The position numbers and the translations under genes were made by a program. Under the pieces are notes generated by a model that saw nothing but the letters and a program-made list of their open reading frames with translations, searched no databases and had not been told where the DNA came from. DNA of 64,000 nt from Chitinophaga varians (GTDB lineage: Bacteria > Bacteroidota > Bacteroidia > Chitinophagales > Chitinophagaceae): positions 1,240,001 to 1,304,000 of the forward strand of contig NZ_JACVFB010000002.1 of the NCBI RefSeq assembly GCF_014529945.1, in the 5' to 3' direction. Below, piece by piece: positions 16,615-25,269 of this stretch; the first letter of the stretch is position 1; every line of letters begins with the position of its first letter.

Positions 16615-18105
16615 TTAAAATTTGTTAAACCATAGTTTAGTGCCTTTCTGATCACCACCGATCGCCTTGGCGGCTTCTGTGTAGGCGGCCTGGTTTTGTG
16701 CCTGTTCCGTAACCAGGTAAGTAAGGCGATACGGCACAAAAGGCGCTGACTGGTCCATGCTGCCGGAAACGGGCGCGATGAAAAATGCCTGGCCACCCGG
16801 CTTTTTGAAATTGAGCCTTGTCCTTTCATACCAGCCCTGGAACCCTTGCGGATACAACGCCAGCCATTTCTGCGTACCGATAACGTTGCGCCAGTCGGCC
16901 GCATCGTAAGGCACTCCCCCTACAAACTTGTCAACCACTGCGTCCGTTATGCCGGTGTTGTTGGTCAGTTTTTTCCAGTATTCAACAGAGGCTTTGATAC
17001 CATTGATATAATGAGTGGAGGCTTCTCCCACGCTCATGCCGCGGGCAGCTGCTTCTGCCAGGATAAATTCCACTTCGGCATAGTTCATCAGGATGCCTGG
17101 CATGGTGGCGCTATAGATTTGAGTACCGGGGTAAGAATAGTGGCCCGGAGAGGGTCTGCTCGCGTCTGCGCTGGCCCAGCCATAAGGCATGCCGGTCAGT
17201 GATTTGTCGTCTTTGGAAGGACGGGCGTAAATGGGCAGCCTGGGATCGCCGGTAGTTTGCATGTAATCCACCAGTGTGGCGCTGACGAAGAAATCAGGGA
17301 TTTCCCTTTCAGAATCGTTGAAGGGAAATTTATTAGGTGCTGCGTTCAGGTAAATGAACTGTGCGTTATCGTCATTGCTGGTGAAAGCCTGTTGATAGTG
17401 GGCTTCGATGATCTGTTTGGCTTTGGCGCCGTCTGCGTCGGCCATGCGCATGGCTATACGGAGCATCAGAGAATGTGCCAGTTTGGCCCATTTGTCGGCG
17501 CTGCCGTTGTAGATCACATCGCCGGTGGCGGCTACCCCTTTATTTGCATCGAATATGGCGATCTGTGCCTGCAGGGTATCGAGGAGGTGGCCATACACGG
17601 TTTTAGCGTCATCGTAACCGGGTTTGAGATTGCCTTCGTCCAGTTTGAAAGTGGAAGAGTAAGGCACGTTACCATAGGCATCTGCCAGTATCTGGTATAT
17701 CCAGCAGGCGGAAACGCGGGCAATGGCTGTCTGAACGGCCAGCTGCGGTGTTGCCGGCTGGGTGGCGTTTTGCCGTACAATTGTTTCCAGATTATTCAGC
17801 GAGATACGGTAAAGGTTGTTCCACATCGTGGAGTTGTTGCCTTCATCCAGTTTGTAGCGGCTGTCGTCTGTACGGGAGTTGGCTGACCAGTACTGGGCAT
17901 AGTGCATGGCGATATACCCGTTCTGCAAACCGCTGTACAGTACGTCCATAGCGGCCTTTTGCGCGCCGGCCAGTAAGTACTGCGGTTCCGCAGTGGTGGG
18001 TTTGGTTGGGTCGTGATTGATATCATCGAGCTTTTTACAGCCGGTAAACGCCATGGCGGCCAGCAGCAGTAAAGCGGAGCTATATTTTAGAATCTTGTTG
18101 GTCAT
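16615..18105 (-). CDS. SusD/RagB family nutrient-binding lipoprotein (SusD-like_2 type)
   Basis: 496 aa. Lipoprotein signal with lipobox FTGCKK, then DDINHDPTKPTTAEPQYLL, the hallmark N-terminal SusD motif. The tetratricopeptide-like helical body of SusD proteins follows, with the family-type NYAEVEFILAEAAARG. It caps the TonB-dependent SusC barrel at the cell surface and captures a glycan, peptide or other oligomer. ATG 18105 is chosen; a GTG two codons upstream is in frame. The stop of susC is 11 bases upstream, so the two are co-transcribed. No glycosidase or regulator is adjacent, so the substrate is unknown. Confidence 0.93.
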   Translation of the reverse strand: MTNKILKYSSALLLLAAMAFTGCKKLDDINHDPTKPTTAEPQYLLAGAQKAAMDVLYSGLQNGYIAMHYAQYWSANSRTDDSRYKLDEGNNSTMWNNLYRISLNNLETIVRQNATQPATPQLAVQTAIARVSACWIYQILADAYGNVPYSSTFKLDEGNLKPGYDDAKTVYGHLLDTLQAQIAIFDANKGVAATGDVIYNGSADKWAKLAHSLMLRIAMRMADADGAKAKQIIEAHYQQAFTSNDDNAQFIYLNAAPNKFPFNDSEREIPDFFVSATLVDYMQTTGDPRLPIYARPSKDDKSLTGMPYGWASADASRPSPGHYSYPGTQIYSATMPGILMNYAEVEFILAEAAARGMSVGEASTHYINGIKASVEYWKKLTNNTGITDAVVDKFVGGVPYDAADWRNVIGTQKWLALYPQGFQGWYERTRLNFKKPGGQAFFIAPVSGSMDQSAPFVPYRLTYLVTEQAQNQAAYTEAAKAIGGDQKGTKLWFNKF

Positions 18106-18116
18106 CGTCACAAATT

Positions 18117-21100
18117 TTAGAATGATACATTCAGGTTTAAACCATAGGAGCGCAGCGAAGGCAGTGCTCCTCCTTCAATCCCCTGTATATTGGAAGAGGA
18201 GTTGATGATGTTGGCCGGATCGACGTTAGGCGCGTTGGACTTGATCAGCCACAGGTTACGGCCATAGAGGGAAAGGCGGGCGCTTTGCGCTCCTATCTTT
18301 TTGTACCATGATTCCGGCAGGTTATAACCGATTTTTGCTTCTCTCAGGTAAATGTAGCTGGCGTCGTACATATTGGCCCGGCTGATAACGTTGCCACCGT
18401 TGGCCGCGAAATGGTCCTGAGCGGTGATTTTAACATTGTTGGGATGACCATCCGCTGTTACGCCCGGCACGATGATGCCGTTTTCGCGGATACCATTTTC
18501 CACCGTGGTTTCCAGCAGACCAGATTTTTCACCGTACAGATTGGTGTAGGAGAAGAAGCTGCCGCCATGCTGGAAGTCGACCAGTGCTGACAGGTAGATA
18601 CCTTTATATGTAAAAGTATTGGTAACACCGCCTACATAATCCGGATAGGCGTTACCGAGAGGAACGCTGGTGGTGGTGGGTACATAGTGGCCTTTGTCAT
18701 CCACTACCCTTTGTCCGTTCAGGTACGTATAGTCGGTACCGATAAGTGTGCCCAGCGGTTGGCCTACCATCGCTACTACAGATACTTTCTGTGTACGGCG
18801 GTCGGTGCCGATGAGATACACAGGAAGGTTGGTATTGTACTGGTCGATGTTCATGCTGAGCAGCTTGTTACGGTTGCGGGCCAGATTGGCGTTGATGTCC
18901 CAGCGGAAGCCATTTTTCAGGCGGATAGGATTCAGGTTAAGGCCAATTTCAATACCCTTGTTTTCCACTTCCCCACCGTTGGCATATGCCGTTGTATAGC
19001 CGGTAGCTGCGGGCAGTGACAGGTAGATCAGCTGATCTCTGGTCCGGCGGCGATAGTAGGTAAAGTCGACGCCTATACGATTATCGAGGAATTTCAGTTC
19101 AACCCCTGTTTCTATTTCAGTCGTACGTTCTGGTTTCAGGTCTCTGGTGTATTTGGTAGCAGAAGCCTGTGTTACCGGATAGTTGCCAAAAGGCGGCTGG
19201 AATTCGTAGGTGTCGTAGATGCGGTATGGATCTGCGTCGTTGCCTACGGCAGCGAGGCTTCCTCTTACTTTACCGAAGGTGAGCCATTTCCATTCTTTCA
19301 GCAGATCAGAGAAGACAAAAGAAAGGGATGCTGACGGATAGAAGTACTGGTTGTTGCCACTTAACAGGGTGGAGCTCCAGTCGCTACGGCCGGTGAGGTC
19401 GAGGAACAGCATGTTCTTGTAACCAAGGTTGGCAGTGGCGAAAGCGGAGTTGATCTGTTTTTCGAAGAACTCATCGATAATTTTAGCCGGCTGCACAGAG
19501 TTGTTCAGGTTGTACACGTTCTTTACCAGCAGGCCCTGTTGGGTGCTACCGCCGGTGGTGGTCCATTTGCGGTGCATGATGTTGCCACCTATGCTTGCAT
19601 TCAACTGGAAATCTTTGCTAAAATCTTTTTTGATGTCGGCAGTGACCTGATAGTTCATTTCACGGGAAGTACGTACCCTTTTGATATAACCACCGATGAG
19701 GTAGTCTTTGGCGGTCCTTTCTTCTTCGAGGGTGTTGTAATCGTCCATGAATACACGACCGGTGAAGGACAGCCATTTGGTAGCATCGATGTCTACGCCG
19801 GCATAACCGAAGAGGCGGTTACGGCTGTCGGTTTCATAGTCCATGTAGCGGTTCCAGTAGGGGCCGTTGCTGAACTGCACTGCCGGATCGTTCCACGACT
19901 TACGGTTCCAGGTGATCTGAGAGCCATCGCTGTATTTGAAGTTTTTCTCTTTCTCGATGTCGAGCTGGCGTTGTCCGAACATCGTGAACTGCAGGGCCGG
20001 GTTGGGGCCGGTAAAGCCGGTACCGGGGCGGCCTTTGGCTTTCAGTCCTACGTAGTTGACGGAGGCCACTGCCCTAACGCCTTTGGTCACTTCGTAGTTA
20101 CCGTTGAACGACAGGTTGTTACGGCTGGTAGTAGCATTTGGCAGCACAAAGGTTTGGTTCATGTTGCCATAAGACAGGCGGAAGCCGCCTTTGTCGTTAC
20201 TACCGGCCATGGATATATTATTAGTGAGGGTAAAGCCGGTGCGGTAGAAATCCTTCACGTTGTCGGGATGTGCCTCCCAAGGGGCTGTCTGACCAAAGAG
20301 CGGATTGCCTTTGTTTTTATCCCATGACCAGTAGTGGCGCACGAGGCGGCCATCCAGGCGCGGCCCCCAGGAAGCGTCTTCGTAATACTGCGGCATCAGA
20401 TCATAACGGCCTTTGCCATTATTATCATCATATGCAGCGCTTTGTTCGTTGAGGAACGCTTCGGGGTGTTGGTTATAATAGAGTGTATCGAAGCGGGGGC
20501 TTGCGCCACCGCCGTACATGTTCTGGTAGCTGGGCAGTTTGTATACCTGATCGATCTGGGCGTTGAGGCTGTAGGTGACACCGATGCCTTTTTCAACGTC
20601 CGGGCGTTTTTTAGTCGTGATGAGCATTACGCCGTTGGCGCCGCGGCTACCGTAGAGGGCTGTGGCGGCTGCGCCTTTCAGCACGGAGATGTTTTCGATA
20701 TCTTCCGGGTTGATGTCCTGAAGAGGGCTGCCGAAGTCGTAACCACCGCCGCCATTGAGCTGACCGGCATCGTTGGTGCTGTTGTTCTGCATGGGTACCC
20801 CGTCTATCACGAAGAAGGCGTTGTTATCCCCGAGGATGGATTTCACCCCGCGGATGGTGATTTTAGAGGAGCCGCCCATGGAGCCGGTGTTGGTATTGAT
20901 TTGTACGCCGGGCACTTTACCGGTGAGGGCGTTGACGAAGTTTACTTCTTTCGCTTCCTGTACAGCATTACCGCTTACTTCCTGCATGGCATAACCTACG
21001 GAGCGTGGGTTTTTCTTGATACCGAGGGCGGTAACTACCACTTCTCCCAATACTTTTTTGTTGGCATTTACAGGTGTGAGCGTAATGGTTAAAGGTTCTT

Positions 21101-21653
21101 TTTTCTCAACAATGATCGTTTGGTCCCCGAACGTTGGCGAAGTTATCGTGATGGTATCATTTTGCCTGGCCTTGATGGTAAACTTACCATCCGGATTAGA
21201 CTGGGCATTGGTGCCGGCAGTCTTGTTACGGATGAGCGCACCGGGAACGGGTGTGGCTTTATCGTCCTTTACGAGGCCATTAAGCGTAAACTGTCCGATT
21301 TCCTTTTTGATGGTGGCGTCATCTGGCGGGAGGATCAGTCCTGTGTCTTGTTTCGGTTTCGCAGAATCCTGTTTGGGCGCCGAAGTATCCTGTTGGGGCT
21401 TTGCAGTGCCCTGTGCAGGTTTACTGGTATCCTGTGTGGGTTTTACGGAATCCTGTGTGGGTTTCTTGGCGGTATCCTGCCGGGGTTTAGCGGCAGTGTC
21501 AGCAGCAGCTGGCTTGATAACAACCGGAACGGTAGTATCCGCAGGCTGCTGCTGGACGGTGAGATACCTTTCGGGTTTCGTGTATGCGCTGCTGGGGGTA
21601 TAGCAGAAAAAGGCATAGCACAGCCCCGACCAGGCTAGTACATGGCTTCTCAT
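18117..21653 (-). CDS. SusC/RagA family TonB-linked outer-membrane transporter with Pro/Lys/Gln/Asp repeat extension
   Basis: 1178 aa from the ATG at 21653, where a signal-peptide-like start is found; an in-frame ATG further upstream would add 29 residues without signal character. After the signal comes a low-complexity run (56-104) of seven-residue units of the form KPxQDTx. It is followed by a CarboxypepD_reg-like domain (about 120-205), then the plug (from about 215, with GKVPGVQINTN and SRGANGVMLITTK) and a 22-strand barrel ending in the C-terminal aromatic strand LNLNVSF. It imports the ligand captured by SusD. The repeat extension is unusual. No sigma/anti-sigma pair is adjacent. Confidence 0.95.
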   Translation of the reverse strand: MRSHVLAWSGLCYAFFCYTPSSAYTKPERYLTVQQQPADTTVPVVIKPAAADTAAKPRQDTAKKPTQDSVKPTQDTSKPAQGTAKPQQDTSAPKQDSAKPKQDTGLILPPDDATIKKEIGQFTLNGLVKDDKATPVPGALIRNKTAGTNAQSNPDGKFTIKARQNDTITITSPTFGDQTIIVEKKEPLTITLTPVNANKKVLGEVVVTALGIKKNPRSVGYAMQEVSGNAVQEAKEVNFVNALTGKVPGVQINTNTGSMGGSSKITIRGVKSILGDNNAFFVIDGVPMQNNSTNDAGQLNGGGGYDFGSPLQDINPEDIENISVLKGAAATALYGSRGANGVMLITTKKRPDVEKGIGVTYSLNAQIDQVYKLPSYQNMYGGGASPRFDTLYYNQHPEAFLNEQSAAYDDNNGKGRYDLMPQYYEDASWGPRLDGRLVRHYWSWDKNKGNPLFGQTAPWEAHPDNVKDFYRTGFTLTNNISMAGSNDKGGFRLSYGNMNQTFVLPNATTSRNNLSFNGNYEVTKGVRAVASVNYVGLKAKGRPGTGFTGPNPALQFTMFGQRQLDIEKEKNFKYSDGSQITWNRKSWNDPAVQFSNGPYWNRYMDYETDSRNRLFGYAGVDIDATKWLSFTGRVFMDDYNTLEEERTAKDYLIGGYIKRVRTSREMNYQVTADIKKDFSKDFQLNASIGGNIMHRKWTTTGGSTQQGLLVKNVYNLNNSVQPAKIIDEFFEKQINSAFATANLGYKNMLFLDLTGRSDWSSTLLSGNNQYFYPSASLSFVFSDLLKEWKWLTFGKVRGSLAAVGNDADPYRIYDTYEFQPPFGNYPVTQASATKYTRDLKPERTTEIETGVELKFLDNRIGVDFTYYRRRTRDQLIYLSLPAATGYTTAYANGGEVENKGIEIGLNLNPIRLKNGFRWDINANLARNRNKLLSMNIDQYNTNLPVYLIGTDRRTQKVSVVAMVGQPLGTLIGTDYTYLNGQRVVDDKGHYVPTTTSVPLGNAYPDYVGGVTNTFTYKGIYLSALVDFQHGGSFFSYTNLYGEKSGLLETTVENGIRENGIIVPGVTADGHPNNVKITAQDHFAANGGNVISRANMYDASYIYLREAKIGYNLPESWYKKIGAQSARLSLYGRNLWLIKSNAPNVDPANIINSSSNIQGIEGGALPSLRSYGLNLNVSF
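21342..21488 (-). repeat. Imperfect 21-bp tandem repeat encoding KPxQDTx heptapeptides in SusC
   Basis: Seven units between residues 56 and 104 read KPRQDTA, KPTQDSV, KPTQDTS, KPAQGTA, KPQQDTS, APKQDSA and KPKQDTG, with one extra Lys. At DNA level GTATCCTG-like cores recur every 21 bases on the plus strand. It forms a flexible periplasmic spacer between signal peptide and CarboxypepD-like domain. Confidence 0.8.
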
Positions 21654-21768
21654 TGTATAGTGCTTGATTTGGTTACAAATTTTTTGTGCAGCTCTTGCAG
21701 ACTGCTTATTGTTATCTGGACAATACATATCAAATAACAATACAATCGAAAGCCCTTTTACAATGGGC

Positions 21769-22224
21769 TTAAATTGATTTTATCAGGTTTTTCCTCATTT
21801 CGTAGTGTGGAATTCCCACTTCTGTAAACTCTTCTCCACAGATTTCGTAGCCCAGTTTCTGATAGAAGCCTGTGGCTTCCTTGCGTGCGTGCATCGTTAG
21901 TATTCCGAACCCGTTGTTCACTGCTGTTGTTTCTGAGAACAGGATAATTTCCCTGCCGATGCCTTTTCCCTGCAGCGTAGGAGAAACCGCCATTTGCCGC
22001 AGCTGTACTGTGTTTTCATTGACAGGTGTGAGAATGCAGCAACCTGCGAGCAGTTGTTTTTCGCCCTCCTGCTGAAACCCTCCGACGAGGATATCATTGA
22101 TTTCCTGCTGCAGGTATTCAGTTGAAAATGTTAGCCCCAGCGGCTTCCGGAGTACTTCATCCCGAAGCGCTACCATGTCGTGGTAGTCGCAACTACCGTA
22201 CTCGATTATACGAAAATCCAGCAT
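21769..22224 (-). CDS. GNAT family N-acetyltransferase
   Basis: 151-aa cytosolic acetyltransferase. The acetyl-CoA pyrophosphate-binding loop is LRQMAVSPTLQGKGIGREII (Q/R-x-x-G-x-G/A at QGKGIG). The C-terminal GFYQKLGYEICGEEF is the usual GNAT motif B. The acyl acceptor is not predictable. A weak hairpin (AAGCCC / GGGCTT, 21751-21771) overlaps the stop codon and may terminate it just upstream of susC. Confidence 0.9.
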   Translation of the reverse strand: MLDFRIIEYGSCDYHDMVALRDEVLRKPLGLTFSTEYLQQEINDILVGGFQQEGEKQLLAGCCILTPVNENTVQLRQMAVSPTLQGKGIGREIILFSETTAVNNGFGILTMHARKEATGFYQKLGYEICGEEFTEVGIPHYEMRKNLIKSI

Positions 22225-22302
22225 TGATTATTTTTTGATGAGGTGTGCCACAAAGGTACAACGCGTGCCGGAAGCACATACTACAGTCGGTCACCTGCCG
22301 GC

Positions 22303-22332
22303 AGTAAAACAAATAGCCTGCCAAGGGGCAGG
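22303..22332 (-). terminator. Terminator after the PRPP synthetase gene
   Basis: Perfect 8-bp stem AGCCTGCC / GGCAGGCT with an AAGG loop. On the minus strand it is followed by ATTTGTTTT. Confidence 0.8.
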
Positions 22333-22365
22333 CTGAAAATAAGGATGCGGGCTGATTTGCAGTAG

Positions 22366-23295
22366 TTAGCTTTTAGCGTTGACAGCGTTCACGATAAGTT
22401 GAGCAACGGATTTGACCTGGAGGAACTCGTCGTGGATAAGGAGTGCGTTAGGGTGTGTGTCTGTGCAGACGATGCCTTTGATGATACCGCTGTCTTTGAT
22501 TTTCTGAAATCCGTTACCGGCGAAGATGCCATGGGTGGTGATGACATAGATGTCGCGTGCGCCGGCATCGCGGTAGGCTTCTGCGGCATGTAGCAGGGAG
22601 CCGCCGGTGCGGATCATATCATCATAGATGATCACAATTTTATCTTTCACATCAGCGCTGATAGCAGTGATAGCTGTTTCTTCGCCGGAGATGCGGCGTT
22701 TGAAGACAAATGCGGCCTGTACGTGAAAGTCGTTGGCCAGCGATTCTACCCACTTGGCCCTGCCGGCGTCGGTGCTGGCCAGTACAAACGGTTGGCCACC
22801 CGCCAGTTCCAGTGCCGCTTCCTTTACAAAGTCTTTCGCATAGAGATGTACCGGGCGGATATCATTTTCGAAATACCAGGTGATGCCGTCCACGTGGAGG
22901 TCTATGAGCATGACGCGGTTGCCCCGTGAGGTGTTGGGGAGTGAAGAAAAAAGTACTGCCCTTGTTTTGGCTTTAACGATTTCCCCATATTTGACCGCTC
23001 TTTCCATGGTGGAATAGCCGAAGAAGGGTATCACGATGGTGAGGGAATGGGCGCCCAGCTGTATGCAGCCGCTGGCCAGGTCATATAATTCGAGTGTTGC
23101 TTTATCGTCGATGGTGCCGCCTATCAGGATCACCTCCTTGTTGCTGATTTCGCTGACAATGCGGTGATAGTGTTCTCCGTCCGGAAAATCGCGGATTTCC
23201 AGCTCTCCGTTTTCCCAGGGGGCGTCTGGCAGTGAGCGTATACGGTCTTTCAGATATTGATAGTGCTGTGTCGCAAAAATGATCTTCTGTGGCAT
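22366..23295 (-). CDS. Ribose-phosphate pyrophosphokinase (divergent type)
   Basis: 309 aa from ATG 23295 (MPQKIIFATQHY). It makes PRPP from ribose-5-phosphate and ATP for nucleotide, His and Trp synthesis. The C-terminal PRPP-binding loop VIIYDDMIRTGGSL and the metal-site region VMLIDLHVDGITWYF are clear. The N-terminal part is more divergent than canonical PrsA, so it may be a second, specialised PRPP synthetase; a canonical prsA is expected elsewhere in the genome. The longer reading frame upstream has no signal character and is disregarded. Divergent from the CarboxypepD-like gene. Confidence 0.85.
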   Translation of the reverse strand: MPQKIIFATQHYQYLKDRIRSLPDAPWENGELEIRDFPDGEHYHRIVSEISNKEVILIGGTIDDKATLELYDLASGCIQLGAHSLTIVIPFFGYSTMERAVKYGEIVKAKTRAVLFSSLPNTSRGNRVMLIDLHVDGITWYFENDIRPVHLYAKDFVKEAALELAGGQPFVLASTDAGRAKWVESLANDFHVQAAFVFKRRISGEETAITAISADVKDKIVIIYDDMIRTGGSLLHAAEAYRDAGARDIYVITTHGIFAGNGFQKIKDSGIIKGIVCTDTHPNALLIHDEFLQVKSVAQLIVNAVNAKS

Positions 23296-23410
23296 GATAA
23301 TGGTGAATTGAGGTAAAAATAAGCTATTTATAAGGCTGATAATTAATATTTTTGCGCCCGAGCACTGTCGCATACCCGCTTTTTTAACTTTTCATTTGCG
23401 GGTGGAACGT

Positions 23411-23418
23411 TAAATTTG
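23411..23418 (+). promoter_or_regulatory. -7 element for the CarboxypepD-like gene
   Basis: TAAATTTG is a full match to TANNTTTG, 17 bases before the ATG at 23436. A TTTT at 23389-23392 would be a weak -33 at 18 bases spacing. Confidence 0.45.
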
Positions 23419-23435
23419 ATAGATTAGTACGTCCA

Positions 23436-24161
23436 ATGATTCGTTTTTTAGCATATATCGGAGCACTGTTTTTCTTCTTTTTCATATGCCAACAGCATAC
23501 ATCTGCACAGGTAAGATTGTCAGGTATGGTGGCTGACCAGGAGACCAAAACGGGATTGCCATTTGTTTCCATCGTTAACAAGAGAACGATGACGGGTACT
23601 CTCAGTAGTGAGAGTGGACGTTATTATATAGAGGCCCTGCCGGGCGACACGCTTGAGTTTTCCATGCTCAGCTATGCCCAGCGCCAGATCATTGCGCCGG
23701 GGATGTCCACCACGCAGGACGTTTATTTGCAGAGACGGCTGTTTGAGTTGCAGGGAGTCAATGTAAAGGGGATCAACCACACCAAGGACTCACTGGCCAT
23801 GCGGCAGGAGTATGGCCGTTATTTCAATTACAAGAAGCCCGGGGCCATGGACGTGTTAAAAACACTGCCAGCCAATCCCATTACGGCTTTAACTTACCTT
23901 GTGCCCAGCAAAACGCGTAAGCGGAAGGAGCAGTTTCGTGAGCAGCTCGTATACTGGGAGAAAGAAAAGTATATTGATTACCGTTATTCTCCCGAACTCG
24001 TGGCCAAGATGACCAAGCTGCAGTCGCCGGAACTGGATTCCTTTATGCACCGGTACCGTCCCGGGTATCAGTTTCTGAACGACGCTTCAGAGTATGATCT
24101 GCTGTTATTCATCAAGCAGTCGTTTGAAGATTATCAGAAAAACAAAGGGAACAAACAATAA
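23436..24161 (+). CDS. Exported carboxypeptidase-like regulatory domain protein
   Basis: 241 aa. The signal peptide (about 1-24, FFFFFICQQHTSAQ) is followed by a CarboxypepD_reg-like/CNA-B-type domain at about 27-110, including GLPFVSIVNKRTMTGT and SESGRYYIEA. The C-terminal half is helical and charged, unlike a TonB plug or barrel. Such proteins are common in Bacteroidota and act in the envelope; role unknown. Own promoter and terminator make it monocistronic. It is divergent from the PRPP synthetase. Confidence 0.8.
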   Translation: MIRFLAYIGALFFFFFICQQHTSAQVRLSGMVADQETKTGLPFVSIVNKRTMTGTLSSESGRYYIEALPGDTLEFSMLSYAQRQIIAPGMSTTQDVYLQRRLFELQGVNVKGINHTKDSLAMRQEYGRYFNYKKPGAMDVLKTLPANPITALTYLVPSKTRKRKEQFREQLVYWEKEKYIDYRYSPELVAKMTKLQSPELDSFMHRYRPGYQFLNDASEYDLLLFIKQSFEDYQKNKGNKQ

Positions 24162-24188
24162 ACAATCATCTTCCTGTATAAAAACGGC

Positions 24189-24219
24189 AGCCCGGAACAA
24201 AGATGTTCCGGGCTTTTTT
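24189..24219 (+). terminator. Terminator after the CarboxypepD-like gene
   Basis: Perfect 11-bp stem AGCCCGGAACA / TGTTCCGGGCT with an AAGA loop, followed by TTTTT. Confidence 0.95.
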
Positions 24220-24321
24220 GTGTGGCTATATTACCAAATTGTTAACCTGCAAAACGGACTAGGAACATTTTATTTCCCGGACGTACTCTCTGTGTAAATA
24301 CCCTGAGCAGGGACCGGGATT

Positions 24322-25236
24322 ATGGATAAACAGTTACTGGAAAAGTATTTTAAAGGGCAATGTACAACACAGGAAGTGGCCACCGTTGAAGATTGGCTTT
24401 CTTCGGCAGACACGATGCTGCTGGATGAGTTTATGATGGGAAAATGGGATGAGGCCAATGCGCCTGTGGTGATGAAGCCCCGTGTACATAGATTCTGGTA
24501 TGGTGCCGCCGCAGCCGCCGTAATAGGTATCATTGTTTCCATCGCCTTTTTCTGGCAACATCGTACAGGCGCCCGTCCTGTTGCCGTGAAATGGGATACC
24601 CTGCACAACACCAGCGACAACATTCAATTGTTCACCATGGAGGATGGCAGTGAAGTCTGGCTCAATACGCATTCGTCTGTTATTTATCAGAACAGGTATA
24701 ATAAAGAAACGAGGGAGTTATGGCTGCATGGTGAAGCTTATTTCAAAGTAACCAAAGACGAAAAGCGGCCTTTTCTGGTGCATACCGGTGGCCTGACCAC
24801 CACCGTCCTGGGAACTGTATTCAACATTGCCACTTCCAATATGGCTGATGGCAGCATTCAGATCAGTCTGTTGGAAGGGAAAGTAGCGGTGAGCAAACCC
24901 GATTCATTTAACGAAGTATTGCTGCCCGGTCAGATGTTGAACTATGCAGATGGTAAACAACCACAGCTGACAAGCTTCGAGAAGAATGATGTGCTGGACT
25001 GGAAAAAAGGAAAAATTCATTTTAACCACACCCAACTGGCAGATGCGTTAGCCCGGTTACAGCAGCGTTATGGTTGCCGGATTGTACTGGACAACCCGTC
25101 TTTGGGCAAAAAGAAAATTTCAGGTGAATTCAGCCGGGATATGTCTTTAGAAAAAATTCTATCCACATTGGGCTATGTACATGATATCTCATTCGTACGG
25201 ATTAACGACACCACATACGAAACACACAGTAAGTAG
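24322..25236 (+). CDS. FecR family anti-sigma regulator
   Basis: 304 aa. The N-terminal cytosolic helical part (LLEKYFKGQCTTQE, 1-50) is where an ECF sigma factor would be held. A single membrane segment lies at about 58-78. The periplasmic FecR domain (about 105-200, with MEDGSEVWLNTHS, LHGEAYFKV and TTVLGTVFNI) precedes the C-terminal DUF4974-like domain (about 235-300, KIHFNHTQLADALARLQQRYG). It signals from the STN domain of the TonB receptor encoded next (33 bases downstream) to a sigma factor. The sigma gene that usually precedes fecR is missing; an ECF sigma gene lies about 10 kb away at 34487-35035 on the other strand. Confidence 0.93.
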   Translation: MDKQLLEKYFKGQCTTQEVATVEDWLSSADTMLLDEFMMGKWDEANAPVVMKPRVHRFWYGAAAAAVIGIIVSIAFFWQHRTGARPVAVKWDTLHNTSDNIQLFTMEDGSEVWLNTHSSVIYQNRYNKETRELWLHGEAYFKVTKDEKRPFLVHTGGLTTTVLGTVFNIATSNMADGSIQISLLEGKVAVSKPDSFNEVLLPGQMLNYADGKQPQLTSFEKNDVLDWKKGKIHFNHTQLADALARLQQRYGCRIVLDNPSLGKKKISGEFSRDMSLEKILSTLGYVHDISFVRINDTTYETHSK

Positions 25237-25269
25237 CTAACTACATCCATTTAAAATAAAGAATACATT

